In this document: piece by piece, positions 37,220 through 46,383 of the stretch
Numbering within the stretch: position 1 is the stretch's first letter
Layout of the letters: the number at the start of each line of letters is the position of its first letter
Source: an uncultured bacterium
GTDB lineage: Bacteria; Verrucomicrobiota; Kiritimatiellia; CAIKKV01; CAITUY01
Assembly (NCBI GenBank): GCA_903908715.1
Contig: CAIVSY010000043.1
Span: 62,001 to 126,000 of the forward strand
Length of the DNA stretch: 64,000 bases
Reading direction: 5' to 3'
Program-made: the position numbers and the translations under genes
The notes under the pieces: generated by a model
The model's input: the letters and a program-made list of their open reading frames with translations, nothing else
Database searches by the model: none
Told to the model about the DNA's origin: nothing

Positions 37220-39637
37220 TCAGAACGACTTGCCGTTGTAGGATGCCCGGACAATCCGTGCTTCGGGATAGGATTGGAATTTCGGTTCCAGAGCCGCAGG
37301 CCCGGAAACCTCCACTGCCAGGCCCTTGCCCCGCCGCTCCCAACGCACGCGAATCCTTCCGGAAGGTGTTGGAATCACACCTTCAGCCTGCGAAAAGCGG
37401 TCAGGATAGGGCTGGACCAGGAACTGCCTGAACCCAGGCCGGAGCGGGCGCACACCCAGAACCCAGGCCTGATAGTAATACACCGGCAGGGCACTCCAGC
37501 CGTGACACAGGCTGCCTGCCGCGTCAAAGTCATCACCGCCCCGTGCGGTTTCCCAGAAACTGGTCGCGCCCTTCAGGACCATGGCCGACCATTCGGCCTG
37601 CAGGCTCTCCGCCATCCTCCACCGTTCGCCTACCCCCTGCGGCATCAGGCCGAACACCTGGTAAATACGCGAGGACAAGGTCATCGGCACACAATCGGAT
37701 CCATCCATCGCGCGCAAGAGCGCGGACACCTTGCCGGGCGCGACCAGGCCGGCCTTGAGCATCAACATCTGGACCAGCTCGGCATAATGCTCGCGCCGGC
37801 CATGATCCAGATAGCTGGCAAACAGGCGCCGCGCAGGGTCCCAGAACGACCTTCGGACGGCCATCCCGAGAACTTCCTGCCGTCTGCGCAGAACGGCCGC
37901 TTCTTCCATCTCTCCGGCCTCTGCCAGCATCCAGGAACAAGCCCCCAATGCCTCGTGCAGGAAAAGATTGAAGGGCGCATCCACGCGGCCACCGGGCTTT
38001 TCATCGCCCAGGCGACCGGACAGACCCGGCGCCCACTCATAGAAATGCCAGATCCCGGGAACATCAGGCAGCCGGTACAAGCCCGTATCCGCGGAACGCA
38101 ACCTCTCCATCCGCTGAAGAATTTCCAGCACCTGCCTCCTGAATCGCCGGAAAAGCGTGCCCCTGCCCGAATGCATCCAATGCTCCGCCAGCTCCACGAT
38201 CCAAACCAGCGTGAAGACCGGGATGTTGATGTGCAGGAAGGATTCACCGGACGGCCACCCCACCCGAGCCGGGGCACAGAGTTCCAGGAGGCCATCCCAT
38301 TCATGATACCCTTCTCCCAGCAAAGCCAGGCTCGCTTCCGCAAAATCGTAATTCCCGAACGCCTGGTAGCCGCAAAGCGCCTGGTTGCGGGAATCGAAGG
38401 CATACAGGGCCTGCTCGCGCCAAGGGCAGTCCTCGTAGTGCTCGTGAAGGCAAAGCTGCAGCGTGCGCCGCCCGATTCTCCAGGTCTCATCGGCCAAACG
38501 ATCCCCGCTCCGGAAATCCCCCTGCAGGGAAACCGGATATTCCACGGGACGAAGCCCGAGATAAGAGATTCGCACCGGGCCGCGGGTCCCGCTTATATGC
38601 AGTTCCAGATACCTTGCACCCAGCCTGCGGAAGGGCAGAGTGAACTCCTGATCCCCCTCCCGGCAGATGTAACGATCGGCAAAATTCCGCCCTCCAACGG
38701 CCGTACGGACCCGCCCATCGTCCAGATGTTCACCATGGCCGATATCCAGAACCGTTCCGGCAGGCGCCTGAACACACAGGGCAAGCAGTCCAACTTCCTC
38801 GCGCCCGCAGTCCACAACAAGGAACCGGCCTGTAAAACCTTCCGCGGGCGGCAACAGGACCAGACCCCCACCGCCAGCCGCGGGCAAAGTCAGAGCCTCA
38901 CTCCCGGCCTGACCTTCGAACACATCCTCCGCACGCCGGCTGACGAGTGCATCCGCGGACATGGTCCGCGCCACAGTGTCCAACGGGGCGCCTCTCAGGA
39001 AGTCACCGTGCATACACACCGTCGTCCGCAACGGCGGCAGAATCCGGCAGGAAGGCACTGGCCGCGGATGAACCGGATTCGCGACTCCTTCACGTATAGC
39101 TGCAGAATGCCATGCGGAATCATTGAACCCCGGGCATTGCCAGTCCAGATCCCTGCGGGCATCAAACTCTGCGGTGAAGCCCATCTGCACCGAAACCTTC
39201 GGCATCGGGCCGGCGCGAAAGGCCGGATGCGGCAGGCAACGCCAGTTCCGATCGGTCACCAGAACATTCCGGCCGGCCGTCAGGACTGCGCGCAGGCCGG
39301 GAGGTCCGGCACGATGATCGGAGGAATCCGCTCCACGGTGATAAACCAGCACGGCCAGAAGGTTCCTTCCAGGCCTGAGCAGGGATTGTACCGGCAATAC
39401 GGTGCTGGTCTTCCGTTGTGGCCAATCGCTATATTGACCCCGGCCGGCTTCCACGCCGTTGACCCAGGCAATGTAATCGGACCCTGCGGCAATCTCCAAG
39501 TCCGCCCGGCCGGACACCCGCTTCCCCAGCAGGAAATCCCGCCGGAAGCAAACATATTGATGAGGACCTTCCGGCAAGGCCGGGTCCCAGATCCATGCCG
39601 CATCCCGCATCCGGTTCCCCGTTTTTCTGTTTTTCAC
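37220..39637 (-). CDS. Alpha-L-rhamnosidase-like glycoside hydrolase (GH78)
   Basis: An 805-residue protein with N-terminal beta-sandwich domains (WIWDPALPEGPHQYVCFRR, a wrist-like FLLGKRVSGRADLEI) and an (alpha/alpha)6 barrel. It carries YEDCPWREQALYAFDSRNQ around residue 405, which matches the GH78 general-acid region, and W-x-S-x-x-V-Y-Y-Y near the end of the barrel. A C-terminal beta-domain follows. There is no signal peptide, so cytoplasmic action on imported rhamnosides is likely. GTG 39637 is selected because GAGAGGGA sits just upstream; TTG 39652 and ATG 39610 are alternatives. It is the last gene of the ABC importer operon. Confidence 0.8.
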   Translation of the reverse strand: MKNRKTGNRMRDAAWIWDPALPEGPHQYVCFRRDFLLGKRVSGRADLEIAAGSDYIAWVNGVEAGRGQYSDWPQRKTSTVLPVQSLLRPGRNLLAVLVYHRGADSSDHRAGPPGLRAVLTAGRNVLVTDRNWRCLPHPAFRAGPMPKVSVQMGFTAEFDARRDLDWQCPGFNDSAWHSAAIREGVANPVHPRPVPSCRILPPLRTTVCMHGDFLRGAPLDTVARTMSADALVSRRAEDVFEGQAGSEALTLPAAGGGGLVLLPPAEGFTGRFLVVDCGREEVGLLALCVQAPAGTVLDIGHGEHLDDGRVRTAVGGRNFADRYICREGDQEFTLPFRRLGARYLELHISGTRGPVRISYLGLRPVEYPVSLQGDFRSGDRLADETWRIGRRTLQLCLHEHYEDCPWREQALYAFDSRNQALCGYQAFGNYDFAEASLALLGEGYHEWDGLLELCAPARVGWPSGESFLHINIPVFTLVWIVELAEHWMHSGRGTLFRRFRRQVLEILQRMERLRSADTGLYRLPDVPGIWHFYEWAPGLSGRLGDEKPGGRVDAPFNLFLHEALGACSWMLAEAGEMEEAAVLRRRQEVLGMAVRRSFWDPARRLFASYLDHGRREHYAELVQMLMLKAGLVAPGKVSALLRAMDGSDCVPMTLSSRIYQVFGLMPQGVGERWRMAESLQAEWSAMVLKGATSFWETARGGDDFDAAGSLCHGWSALPVYYYQAWVLGVRPLRPGFRQFLVQPYPDRFSQAEGVIPTPSGRIRVRWERRGKGLAVEVSGPAALEPKFQSYPEARIVRASYNGKSF

Positions 39638-39648
39638 GAATCCCTCTC

Positions 39649-40593
39649 TCAACTCCGCCGTTGCCTGAACCGGTCCAGCGCCACCGCGGCTACAATGATC
39701 CCGCCGGTCACAATCTCCTGCACCCAGTTCGGAAACTCCATCTTGGTGCAGCCATTGGCCACCACCGTCATGATCAGGGCGCCCGTCAAACTCCCGAGAA
39801 CCGTTCCCTCGCCGCCGGCCAGACTGGCCCCTCCAATGATGACCGCGGCAATCACGTCCAGTTCCGCGCCCGTTGCCGTTGTTGGATCACCCACCGTCAG
39901 GTAGGAATACTGCAAAACGCCGGCCAGTCCGGCAAAGGTGGAACCGAGAATATACACCAGCACCTTGGTGCGAGCCACGTGCACACCACAGAGATGTGCC
40001 GTCTGCTCATTGGAGCCAATCGCGAAGATATGCCGCCCTACCCGCATGTACCGCAGGAACCCGGCGACCAGCAGGGCCAGCACCAGCAGCATCCACACCC
40101 CCGGCGGAAGGATCATCCACCGGTTCCCCGAATCCAGCGTCCGCAACAGGTTGTTCAGCCAGGTTCCCGGCGCCACCACCATCTGCTCCCCGGCCAATCC
40201 CTTGGCCGCCCCCCGCAAGGCGCCCCACATTCCCAGCGTGACAATAAAAGGCGTCAACTTCAGCCGCGTGATGAGCGTCCCGATGCACGCCCCGCACAAG
40301 GAACCCGCAAGCACACCGCCAAGCGCCGCGAGCAGCGGCGGAACCCCCTGGTTCAACAGCAACGCGATCGTCACCGTACTGAGCGCGATCACCGACCCCA
40401 CGGAAAGGTCAATCCCGCCGCTGATGATCACCATCGTCATACCCAGCGCCGCCATGCCGACGACAGTGGTCTGAAGCAGCATGATCTCCAGGTTGTCCGG
40501 CCGCGTGAATTTCTCCCATCGCAACGCGGCAAACAGGGAGAACACAAACACCAGCCCGATCAGCGGGCCAAGCTTCTTGAACCATGTCTTCAT
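39649..40593 (-). CDS. Sugar ABC transporter permease (RbsC family)
   Basis: A 314-residue inner-membrane permease with about eight to ten helices and the BPD_transp_2 patterns GMTMVIISGGIDLSVGSV and AVIIGGASLAGGEGTVLGS. It forms the import channel with the ATPase and binding protein encoded upstream. ATG 40593 overlaps the ATPase stop (ATGA). The in-frame upstream extension to 40695 is rejected. Twelve bases separate its stop from the rhamnosidase start, so co-expression is likely and the sugar is probably released from rhamnosides (inference). Confidence 0.92.
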   Translation of the reverse strand: MKTWFKKLGPLIGLVFVFSLFAALRWEKFTRPDNLEIMLLQTTVVGMAALGMTMVIISGGIDLSVGSVIALSTVTIALLLNQGVPPLLAALGGVLAGSLCGACIGTLITRLKLTPFIVTLGMWGALRGAAKGLAGEQMVVAPGTWLNNLLRTLDSGNRWMILPPGVWMLLVLALLVAGFLRYMRVGRHIFAIGSNEQTAHLCGVHVARTKVLVYILGSTFAGLAGVLQYSYLTVGDPTTATGAELDVIAAVIIGGASLAGGEGTVLGSLTGALIMTVVANGCTKMEFPNWVQEIVTGGIIVAAVALDRFRQRRS

Positions 40594-42071
40594 AGGCTGC
40601 CTGTCGCCTCCTGCATGATGGCATGCGCATCGAGAGTTTCCACCGCCCGCGCCGGTTGCAGCCTTCCCCGGCACATCACGGCAATCCGGTCGCACGTGCC
40701 GAGCAGTTCGGGCAGATAACTGCTGACCATGAGAACCGCCTTGCCGCGCATGGCGAGGTCATCCATGAGCCGATAGATCTGGGCTTTCGACCCCACATCG
40801 ATCCCCCTCGTTGGCTCATCGAGCAGGAACACATCCACGTCGTGATACAGGAGCCTGGCCAGCGCCACCTTCTGCTGGTTGCCCCCCGAAAGGTCACCCA
40901 CAGCCTGACTCGCACCGCGGCACTTGATGGGCAGCGCCTCGATCCACTTCCGGGCCGCCCGGATCTGGCGGGCAGGCGAAATCAGCCCGAATGGACCCAG
41001 CCCGCACAACCGGGTCAGGGTCATGTTATCGGCAATCGAGAGGGACAAGGCCAACCCCTCCTTCTTGCGATCCTCACTCAGCATCCCCATCCCCTGTCCC
41101 CAGCGCCGCGCCGCCGTGGCACGCCCGGAATACAGGCCAACCTTGATCCGCCCCTTGCGCACGGGATCAAGCCCGAAGACCGCCCGCAGGAATTCCGTCC
41201 GCCCCGCTCCCGCCAACCCGGCTATTCCCATCACTTCTCCACGACGCAGTATCAGGGAGGCATCCTCGGGTTTGGCTTCCCCCGCCAGAGATTCGATTTC
41301 AAGGATCGCCTCACCGGGCGCGTGCGGAGAACGGGGATAAAGATCCTTCACCTCGCGCCCCACCATGAGGGCAATGATCCTCTCGGCTGTTGTCGATTCC
41401 GTCTCGCCTCCGCCGACCGTAACCCCGTCGCGCAGGACCACGAACCGGTCGGAGATCGTCTTGACCTCATCGAGAACATGGGAGATGTAGATGATCCCGC
41501 AGCCGCGGGCTTTGAGTCGCCGCACCAGGGCAAACAGGCGCTGGACATCCCCCGCCGTCAGGCTGCTGGTGGGCTCATCGAGGACCAGCACACGGCATCC
41601 CACCGCCACGGCGCGTGCGATCTCGACAAGCTGCCTTGCCGCGATCGGCAAATCGGCCACCTTTGTCTCCGGGGTGATATCCGGATGATCCACCTCGCGC
41701 AGGGCCGCCTCCGCACGCTTTCGCATCTCGGCGCGCAAGGTGAATCCGAACCGCGCCGGCTCCATCCCGAGCAGGATATTCTCCGCAACGGAAAGGTGCG
41801 GCGCGAGGGATAACTCCTGGTATATCATGGCCACACCGGCTACGCGCCCGTCATGCGGATTGCGCGGCCTGAACCGTTCGCCGTCGAGCCAGAGCGATCC
41901 GGAATCCGGAGGATGCGCTCCGGACAGCACCTTCATGAGCGTGCTCTTCCCGGCGCCGTTCTCCCCCACCAGGGCCAGAACCTCACCCGCCTGAACCGAC
42001 ACATCCACGCCATCCAGGGCCACAGTCGCCCCGAAACGCTTCCGGATGTTTTCCATCCGCAATAGGGGCAT
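40590..42071 (-). CDS. Sugar ABC transporter ATPase, tandem (RbsA family)
   Basis: A protein of about 493 residues with two ABC cassettes. Cassette one has GENGAGKSTLMKVLSG and LDEPTSSLT. Cassette two has a degenerate Walker A (GLAGAGRTEFLRAV) and a full signature LSGGNQQKVALARLL with LLDEPTRGIDVG. This asymmetry is normal for RbsA/MglA. It drives import with the RbsC-like permease. The start is uncertain: GGAGGTT sits 13 bases before ATG 42071 and one base before ATG 42083. Confidence 0.92.
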   Translation of the reverse strand: MPLLRMENIRKRFGATVALDGVDVSVQAGEVLALVGENGAGKSTLMKVLSGAHPPDSGSLWLDGERFRPRNPHDGRVAGVAMIYQELSLAPHLSVAENILLGMEPARFGFTLRAEMRKRAEAALREVDHPDITPETKVADLPIAARQLVEIARAVAVGCRVLVLDEPTSSLTAGDVQRLFALVRRLKARGCGIIYISHVLDEVKTISDRFVVLRDGVTVGGGETESTTAERIIALMVGREVKDLYPRSPHAPGEAILEIESLAGEAKPEDASLILRRGEVMGIAGLAGAGRTEFLRAVFGLDPVRKGRIKVGLYSGRATAARRWGQGMGMLSEDRKKEGLALSLSIADNMTLTRLCGLGPFGLISPARQIRAARKWIEALPIKCRGASQAVGDLSGGNQQKVALARLLYHDVDVFLLDEPTRGIDVGSKAQIYRLMDDLAMRGKAVLMVSSYLPELLGTCDRIAVMCRGRLQPARAVETLDAHAIMQEATGSL

Positions 42072-42153
42072 GGCGTTGATCATAACCTCCAATCCGAAGG
42101 GAAACCGGCACAGGCACCAGGACCGGATCACATGCGGAACCCTGCCGCACTCC

Positions 42154-43113
42154 TCAGTCGCTGATCCCCAGCAGTTTCTTCACCCCGGGATCCTTGAGGT
42201 TTTCCAGCGAGATCAGCTGGACGCCGGTATCCACCCGTGTCTCCGTCGCTTCGCCGCGGATGCGGGCAACACAGGTCTTGACGCCCAGATACCCCATCCG
42301 GGTTGGATCCTGCGCCACGAGGGCATCAATCTCCTTGCTCTTCAGAGCGTCCAGGAGGGGCGGCGACGTATCGAAACCGACGAACCGGACCTTGCCGGCA
42401 AGATTGTTCTGCCGCAACGCAAGCAGCATCCCGAAGGTTGAGGACTCATTGGGACAGAAGATCCCATCCGCTTCCCGCAGCTTATCCAGCAGGTTCATCG
42501 CCGCGTTCTTGGCTTCCCCGGCCGTAGCCCCCGCATACCGGTTATCCACCAGGATCTTCAGTTCCGGGTTCTTTGCCATGGCATCCATGAACCCCGCCTC
42601 CCGCTCGTCCGTGCTGGCGGATCCAACCTGGTAGCGCAAGAGGACAACCCCGCCCTTTCCACCAAGTAGCGAGGCCAACCGCTCTCCACCCATGTTGCCG
42701 CCCTTCCGGTTGTCCGTCGCCACCAGGCTCACGAAATCCTTGCCGGCTTCACCCTTGAGGGCGGAATCAATGATGACCACGGGAATGCCTTTCGTGGTAG
42801 CCGATGCCACAGGCCTTTGCAGGGCTGTGTCATCCAGGGGCGCCAGCACCACTCCGTCCACTTTTTCGGCGGTGAACTGTTCAAGGATGGCAATCTGCTG
42901 GGCGCGGTCGTTTTCCTTGACCGGCCCCTTCCAGACGATATTGACGCCCAGTTCCTTCCCCGCGGCCCTGGCCCCTGCTTCCACGGATTTCCAGAACACG
43001 TGGGTTGTCCCTTTGGGAATCACGGCAATGGTGAGCGGCTTTGTCTCTGCCGCTGCAGCCGCCATACCGCACGATACAAGACCCGCCACCGCAAGCAATC
43101 GTCTCATGTTCAT
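42154..43113 (-). CDS. Periplasmic sugar-binding protein (RbsB family)
   Basis: A 319-residue protein with a signal peptide (MNMRRLLAVAGLVSCGMAAA, cleaved near AAAAET) and the two-lobe type I periplasmic-binding fold: IPKGTTHVFWKSVEAG, IAILEQFTAEKVDGVVLAP, IIDSALKGEAG, and GFDTSPPLLDALKS. It delivers sugar to the importer. AAGGAG lies just upstream of ATG 43113; longer in-frame starts to 43332 are rejected. The first gene of a minus-strand operon (binding protein, ATPase, permease, GH78). Confidence 0.92.
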   Translation of the reverse strand: MNMRRLLAVAGLVSCGMAAAAAETKPLTIAVIPKGTTHVFWKSVEAGARAAGKELGVNIVWKGPVKENDRAQQIAILEQFTAEKVDGVVLAPLDDTALQRPVASATTKGIPVVIIDSALKGEAGKDFVSLVATDNRKGGNMGGERLASLLGGKGGVVLLRYQVGSASTDEREAGFMDAMAKNPELKILVDNRYAGATAGEAKNAAMNLLDKLREADGIFCPNESSTFGMLLALRQNNLAGKVRFVGFDTSPPLLDALKSKEIDALVAQDPTRMGYLGVKTCVARIRGEATETRVDTGVQLISLENLKDPGVKKLLGISD

Positions 43114-43322
43114 GGCCTCTCCTTTCGTAGTGATGTCTGAATACTGCCGCACTTCCTCGATTCCATCAAGTGCAGAGCATACCCCTCCCCGATCGCCCTT
43201 CTTCGCGCCCACTTGAACAACCGGGCCACAAGGGAACCGACCCAATCCGCAAACATCCGAAACAGGAATTGACTTGCCCCATGCCGGTGGGTAGCGGCAA
43301 TGCCCATATGCCCGACATTCAC

Positions 43323-43589
43323 ATGACACCACCGGATACGCCCGCCCCCGCGGTCGAGGCCTTCATCACCCGCTGGGAACGCTCCGGCGCCGCTGAACGG
43401 GCCAACTACCAGCTCTTTCTCTCCGAACTCTGCGACCTGCTCGGCGTCCCGCGCCCGGACCCCGCGACGGCCGACGACACCCGGAATGCCTACGTCTTCG
43501 AACGGACCGTCGTCTTCCAGCACGGCGACGGCAACACCAGCGCCGGCCGCGTGGACCTTTATAAACGCGGCTGTTCCGGGTTAGACTGA
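43323..43589 (+). pseudogene. Truncated N-terminal fragment of a type II/IIL-like DNA methyltransferase
   Basis: An 88-codon frame reads [67 protein letters not shown]. This closely follows the N-terminal region of large DNA methyltransferases of the MmeI/YeeA-like (BREX/DISARM-associated or type IIL) class. In full-length proteins the text continues toward a catalytic region; here it breaks after YKRGC and stops eight bases into the new sequence. No SAM or NPPY-type motif follows. It is a degraded remnant of about one-tenth of the gene, and neither partner nuclease nor mobility gene remains. Confidence 0.75.
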
Positions 43590-43616
43590 GAAATCATCCA
43601 TAAAGCCCCGCGAGAT

Positions 43617-44882
43617 TCATCGAACAGCGCCTTCGGACTGAATCTCCCCCACCACCCCGAGCAATCCCTCGACCACCACCGCGAAGCGGTCGTAGTCGAG
43701 CTTTTCGGGCGTGTCTTCGGCGGTGTGATAGTGCGCGTAACGGAACGGCGCGGTGTCGGTGACCATCACACCGGGATACCCGTTCTGCCAGAAGGCCCAG
43801 TGATCCGACCAACCCACCCCGCTGATCAACCCCGGCAACGCCGCCCCCTCGGACGGGAACACCGCATGGCGGCGGAACGAAAGCAAAGCCCGCTCCACCA
43901 GCGCGCGGGACTTCACGTTGCCAATGAAGGAAATGAAATTTCCTGTCGTAGGATAAAGCCACCCGAACAGTCGCGACGGATAATGCTGGCTGCCGGGCGC
44001 ATCGTCGTAGTACCCCAGCGTCTCCAGGCTCAGCATCGCCACAATCTTGTCCCCCCGCGCCCGGCAGGCTGTCGCATACACCAGGCTCCCCATCTGGGAC
44101 GTCCAGAAGAAGGGCGGCTCCTCGTTGGCGAACGCCACGAACCGCAAGGTCCGCGCCCCGCCCTTCCCAGGGAACCTCCGTGCCAGCGCCAGCAGCGCCG
44201 CCATACCGGATCCGTTGTCGTTGGCGCCGGGACAACTCATCTCCGTATCGTAGTGCGCGCCGACCACCACGATTTCATCCGGCTTCGCCGTCCCCTTGAT
44301 CTCGACTTCAAGATTGCGGCAGGGCTTCCCCCGCATGGCCCAGTGGTCCGGCTCATAGTCCTGTCGCCGGACCTCGTAGCCCATCCCGCTCAGCGACTTC
44401 TCGATGAACTCCGCCGCCCGGCACAGGTTTGTGTACTCGGTCACGGCGCTCCGGGGCCCAATCTCCCCGCCCAGCACGGCCACGTCCCTCCGGAGTTCCT
44501 CCCGCAAGACGATCTGGGCGGGCGTCAACGCCCGGCGGGACTCCACCCGCTTCCGGCCATCCCCGCGCCCCACCGTCCAGAAGGTGCTGGCAACCACCAG
44601 CCCGATGGCCAGCAGCACCGGCACACAGGCTGTCACAAGCAGTGTCACAGCTGTACCCGTCTGCTGCCGCCGCGCGATCGCCGCCACCGCGCGCGGGATC
44701 GCCAGGATCGAAAGCAACACCCACCCCACCGCGAGAGCAAATGCAGCAACTGAAAGGAATAAGCGCCAACCGTGCGTCGCTCCGTGTTGCCGGAAGGGCA
44801 GCACCACCAAGAGTCCAGAAACCGCCAACAACGAGACCAGCATCACCACGAGAATGACCAGGACCTTTACAGGCTTTTGCAT
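43617..44882 (-). CDS. Membrane-anchored M28-family metallopeptidase
   Basis: A 421-residue protein with three N-terminal membrane helices (about 6-29, 40-65, 75-100), then a M28 peptidase domain. Zinc ligands expected for the family are visible: H and D in GAHYDTEMSCPGANDNGSG, the EE pair in FANEEPPFF, and a late H in AHYHTAEDTPE. It would act as a periplasmic or outer-face aminopeptidase. ATG 44882 is preferred; the frame extends upstream to 45269 over the promoter region of the next gene. No clear Shine-Dalgarno. Confidence 0.85.
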   Translation of the reverse strand: MQKPVKVLVILVVMLVSLLAVSGLLVVLPFRQHGATHGWRLFLSVAAFALAVGWVLLSILAIPRAVAAIARRQQTGTAVTLLVTACVPVLLAIGLVVASTFWTVGRGDGRKRVESRRALTPAQIVLREELRRDVAVLGGEIGPRSAVTEYTNLCRAAEFIEKSLSGMGYEVRRQDYEPDHWAMRGKPCRNLEVEIKGTAKPDEIVVVGAHYDTEMSCPGANDNGSGMAALLALARRFPGKGGARTLRFVAFANEEPPFFWTSQMGSLVYATACRARGDKIVAMLSLETLGYYDDAPGSQHYPSRLFGWLYPTTGNFISFIGNVKSRALVERALLSFRRHAVFPSEGAALPGLISGVGWSDHWAFWQNGYPGVMVTDTAPFRYAHYHTAEDTPEKLDYDRFAVVVEGLLGVVGEIQSEGAVR

Positions 44883-45054
44883 GAAACAGAGACTGGCATT
44901 GTCTTCTGGTGCCGTCCATCTCAAACAGTCAAACCTCACCACAAAGTCAGCGATTGACTTGCCACCCAAGTCGTTGTATTGGTCTCTCCGGATAGTCTGT
45001 CCAGATTGAGTAAATATCACGCATGGTGAACAAGATTGGAGAAGGAGTGCTATG

Positions 45055-46239
45055 ATGAACAAGTTGTTTTTCTCGATTGCTGCTGCCGGAATGCTATCAA
45101 GCGCAATCACATATGCCGGTGATGCGGCAGGTAACGCCGGGCAATGGAGAATCAGCGGCGGCGCTGCAATCCGTACAATCAAGGCCGACCAGCACATCAA
45201 TGCGCCTGCTGCGCTCCCGACATCGCGCAACCTGAGCGGCAAGGGCGATGTGGGGCTGTTCACCATCAACGACTCCCAGATTATTTATGACGACGGCAGC
45301 CTCGGCCCCATCTACAACTACTACGGCACTATTGATGGAACGTGTTACGGCACCATCAACAACCGCTCCCAACTGGTCGAAACAGACCGTCCCTATTCGG
45401 GTAGCGCAAACTTCTACCAGCTTAGCTTCCATACGACTCGTTCGGAAGACATCACGACCTACAAGGCAACGCCATACGACGGGGATGATGAGGAATCCGT
45501 AATAGCACCTTTCGTGCAGGCACGGCGTAATCTGGGGAATTTCGGCCGGGTCCAGTACGGCGTTCTGGCGGGCTACTCCCTGGTCAAATCAGAACTCTCC
45601 TCCGGAACCCGTTTACTGGCCACCGAGAATGTGGATCGGCAAACTAAAACCTACACGTACAAGTATGATCATGTGGCCTCCGCCAGCGGAGCCAGTTCGC
45701 CGAACGCCCAATTCCCATACACAGATTATTACTCCTGGACCGTTTATGATCCGGCCGTGCTGGATCAGTATTCATGGGCTGGCGTAACCACGGCTTTTGC
45801 GCCCCGCCAGTCGGATTCAACCTCGTACCGCCGCCGGACCTCCTATGAGGCCACCGGTTGCGTGGAAAGCGACGTCATGCTGCATGAAATCATGCTGGCC
45901 CCTGAATGCGTGATGGATGTCATGAACCGCGGCAGGGTGGGCCTCGCAATCGGGCCCACCATCAATATTGTCGACGTGAGTACCGACGCAAGCCGCAAGT
46001 GGACGCAGGTGGGCGGAGACACCCTGGTTTCCGAAACGGCATCGGATGATTCCACCGAGGTTAAGGTCGGCATTGGCGTGGATGTTTCCGCGCAAATTGA
46101 CATCACCAAGCGCATCTTCGGTCAGGTCGGGATCGGCTATCGTTATGTACCCTCCATCGATATTGACGCCGGTTTCGCATCCTCCGAGATTGACGCTTCC
46201 AGCTTCCAGGGGTCTGTCGGCGTCGGAGTCATACTGTAA
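45055..46239 (+). CDS. Outer-membrane beta-barrel-like protein, unknown function
   Basis: A protein of about 394 residues with a signal peptide (MNKLFFSIAAAGMLSSAITY, then AGDAA) and alternating aromatic/polar strands. The C-terminal half has repeated strand-like segments (VKVGIGVDVSAQIDI, FGQVGIGYRYVPS) and ends GSVGVGVIL, consistent with a porin-like outer-membrane barrel. Long Tyr/Ser/Thr-rich loops occupy 60-230. AAGGAG lies seven bases before the second of two adjacent ATGs (45055). No family could be named. A strong terminator follows. Confidence 0.7.
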   Translation: MNKLFFSIAAAGMLSSAITYAGDAAGNAGQWRISGGAAIRTIKADQHINAPAALPTSRNLSGKGDVGLFTINDSQIIYDDGSLGPIYNYYGTIDGTCYGTINNRSQLVETDRPYSGSANFYQLSFHTTRSEDITTYKATPYDGDDEESVIAPFVQARRNLGNFGRVQYGVLAGYSLVKSELSSGTRLLATENVDRQTKTYTYKYDHVASASGASSPNAQFPYTDYYSWTVYDPAVLDQYSWAGVTTAFAPRQSDSTSYRRRTSYEATGCVESDVMLHEIMLAPECVMDVMNRGRVGLAIGPTINIVDVSTDASRKWTQVGGDTLVSETASDDSTEVKVGIGVDVSAQIDITKRIFGQVGIGYRYVPSIDIDAGFASSEIDASSFQGSVGVGVIL

Positions 46240-46266
46240 CGCGCCCCATTCCATCATCAAACCTTT

Positions 46267-46300
46267 GAAACGCCCGGACCCGATCCGGGCGTTTCTTTTT
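46267..46300 (+). terminator. Rho-independent terminator
   Basis: A perfect 12-base stem GAAACGCCCGGA/TCCGGGCGTTTC (46267-46278 and 46284-46295) with a CCCGA loop is followed by TTTTT. It sits 28 bases after the outer-membrane-like gene and insulates it from kup. Confidence 0.9.
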
Positions 46301-46383
46301 CCCCCTCCATCCGCCCCGAGCATCCCGATCCCACGAAACCAATAGACTTGCATGGGCCGTCTGGCCAGTGTAAATAGACGCAC

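Noticed and set aside
37274-39904. 876-codon plus-strand ORF opposite the GH78 gene
   Set aside because: The minus frame has a clear GH78 protein; the opposite frame has low-complexity Pro/Gln/Arg-rich content and crosses a gene boundary.
43114-43332. N-terminal extension of the sugar-binding protein
   Set aside because: The signal peptide begins at 43113 with a proper Shine-Dalgarno; the extension lacks protein-like character.
43323-43589. Reading the methyltransferase fragment as a functional small gene
   Set aside because: It ends right after a family-conserved motif, lacks any catalytic motif, and has no partner; a truncated pseudogene fits better.
44883-45269. N-terminal extension of the M28 peptidase frame
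   Set aside because: It runs through the promoter and start of the outer-membrane-like gene on the opposite strand and gives no recognisable sequence.
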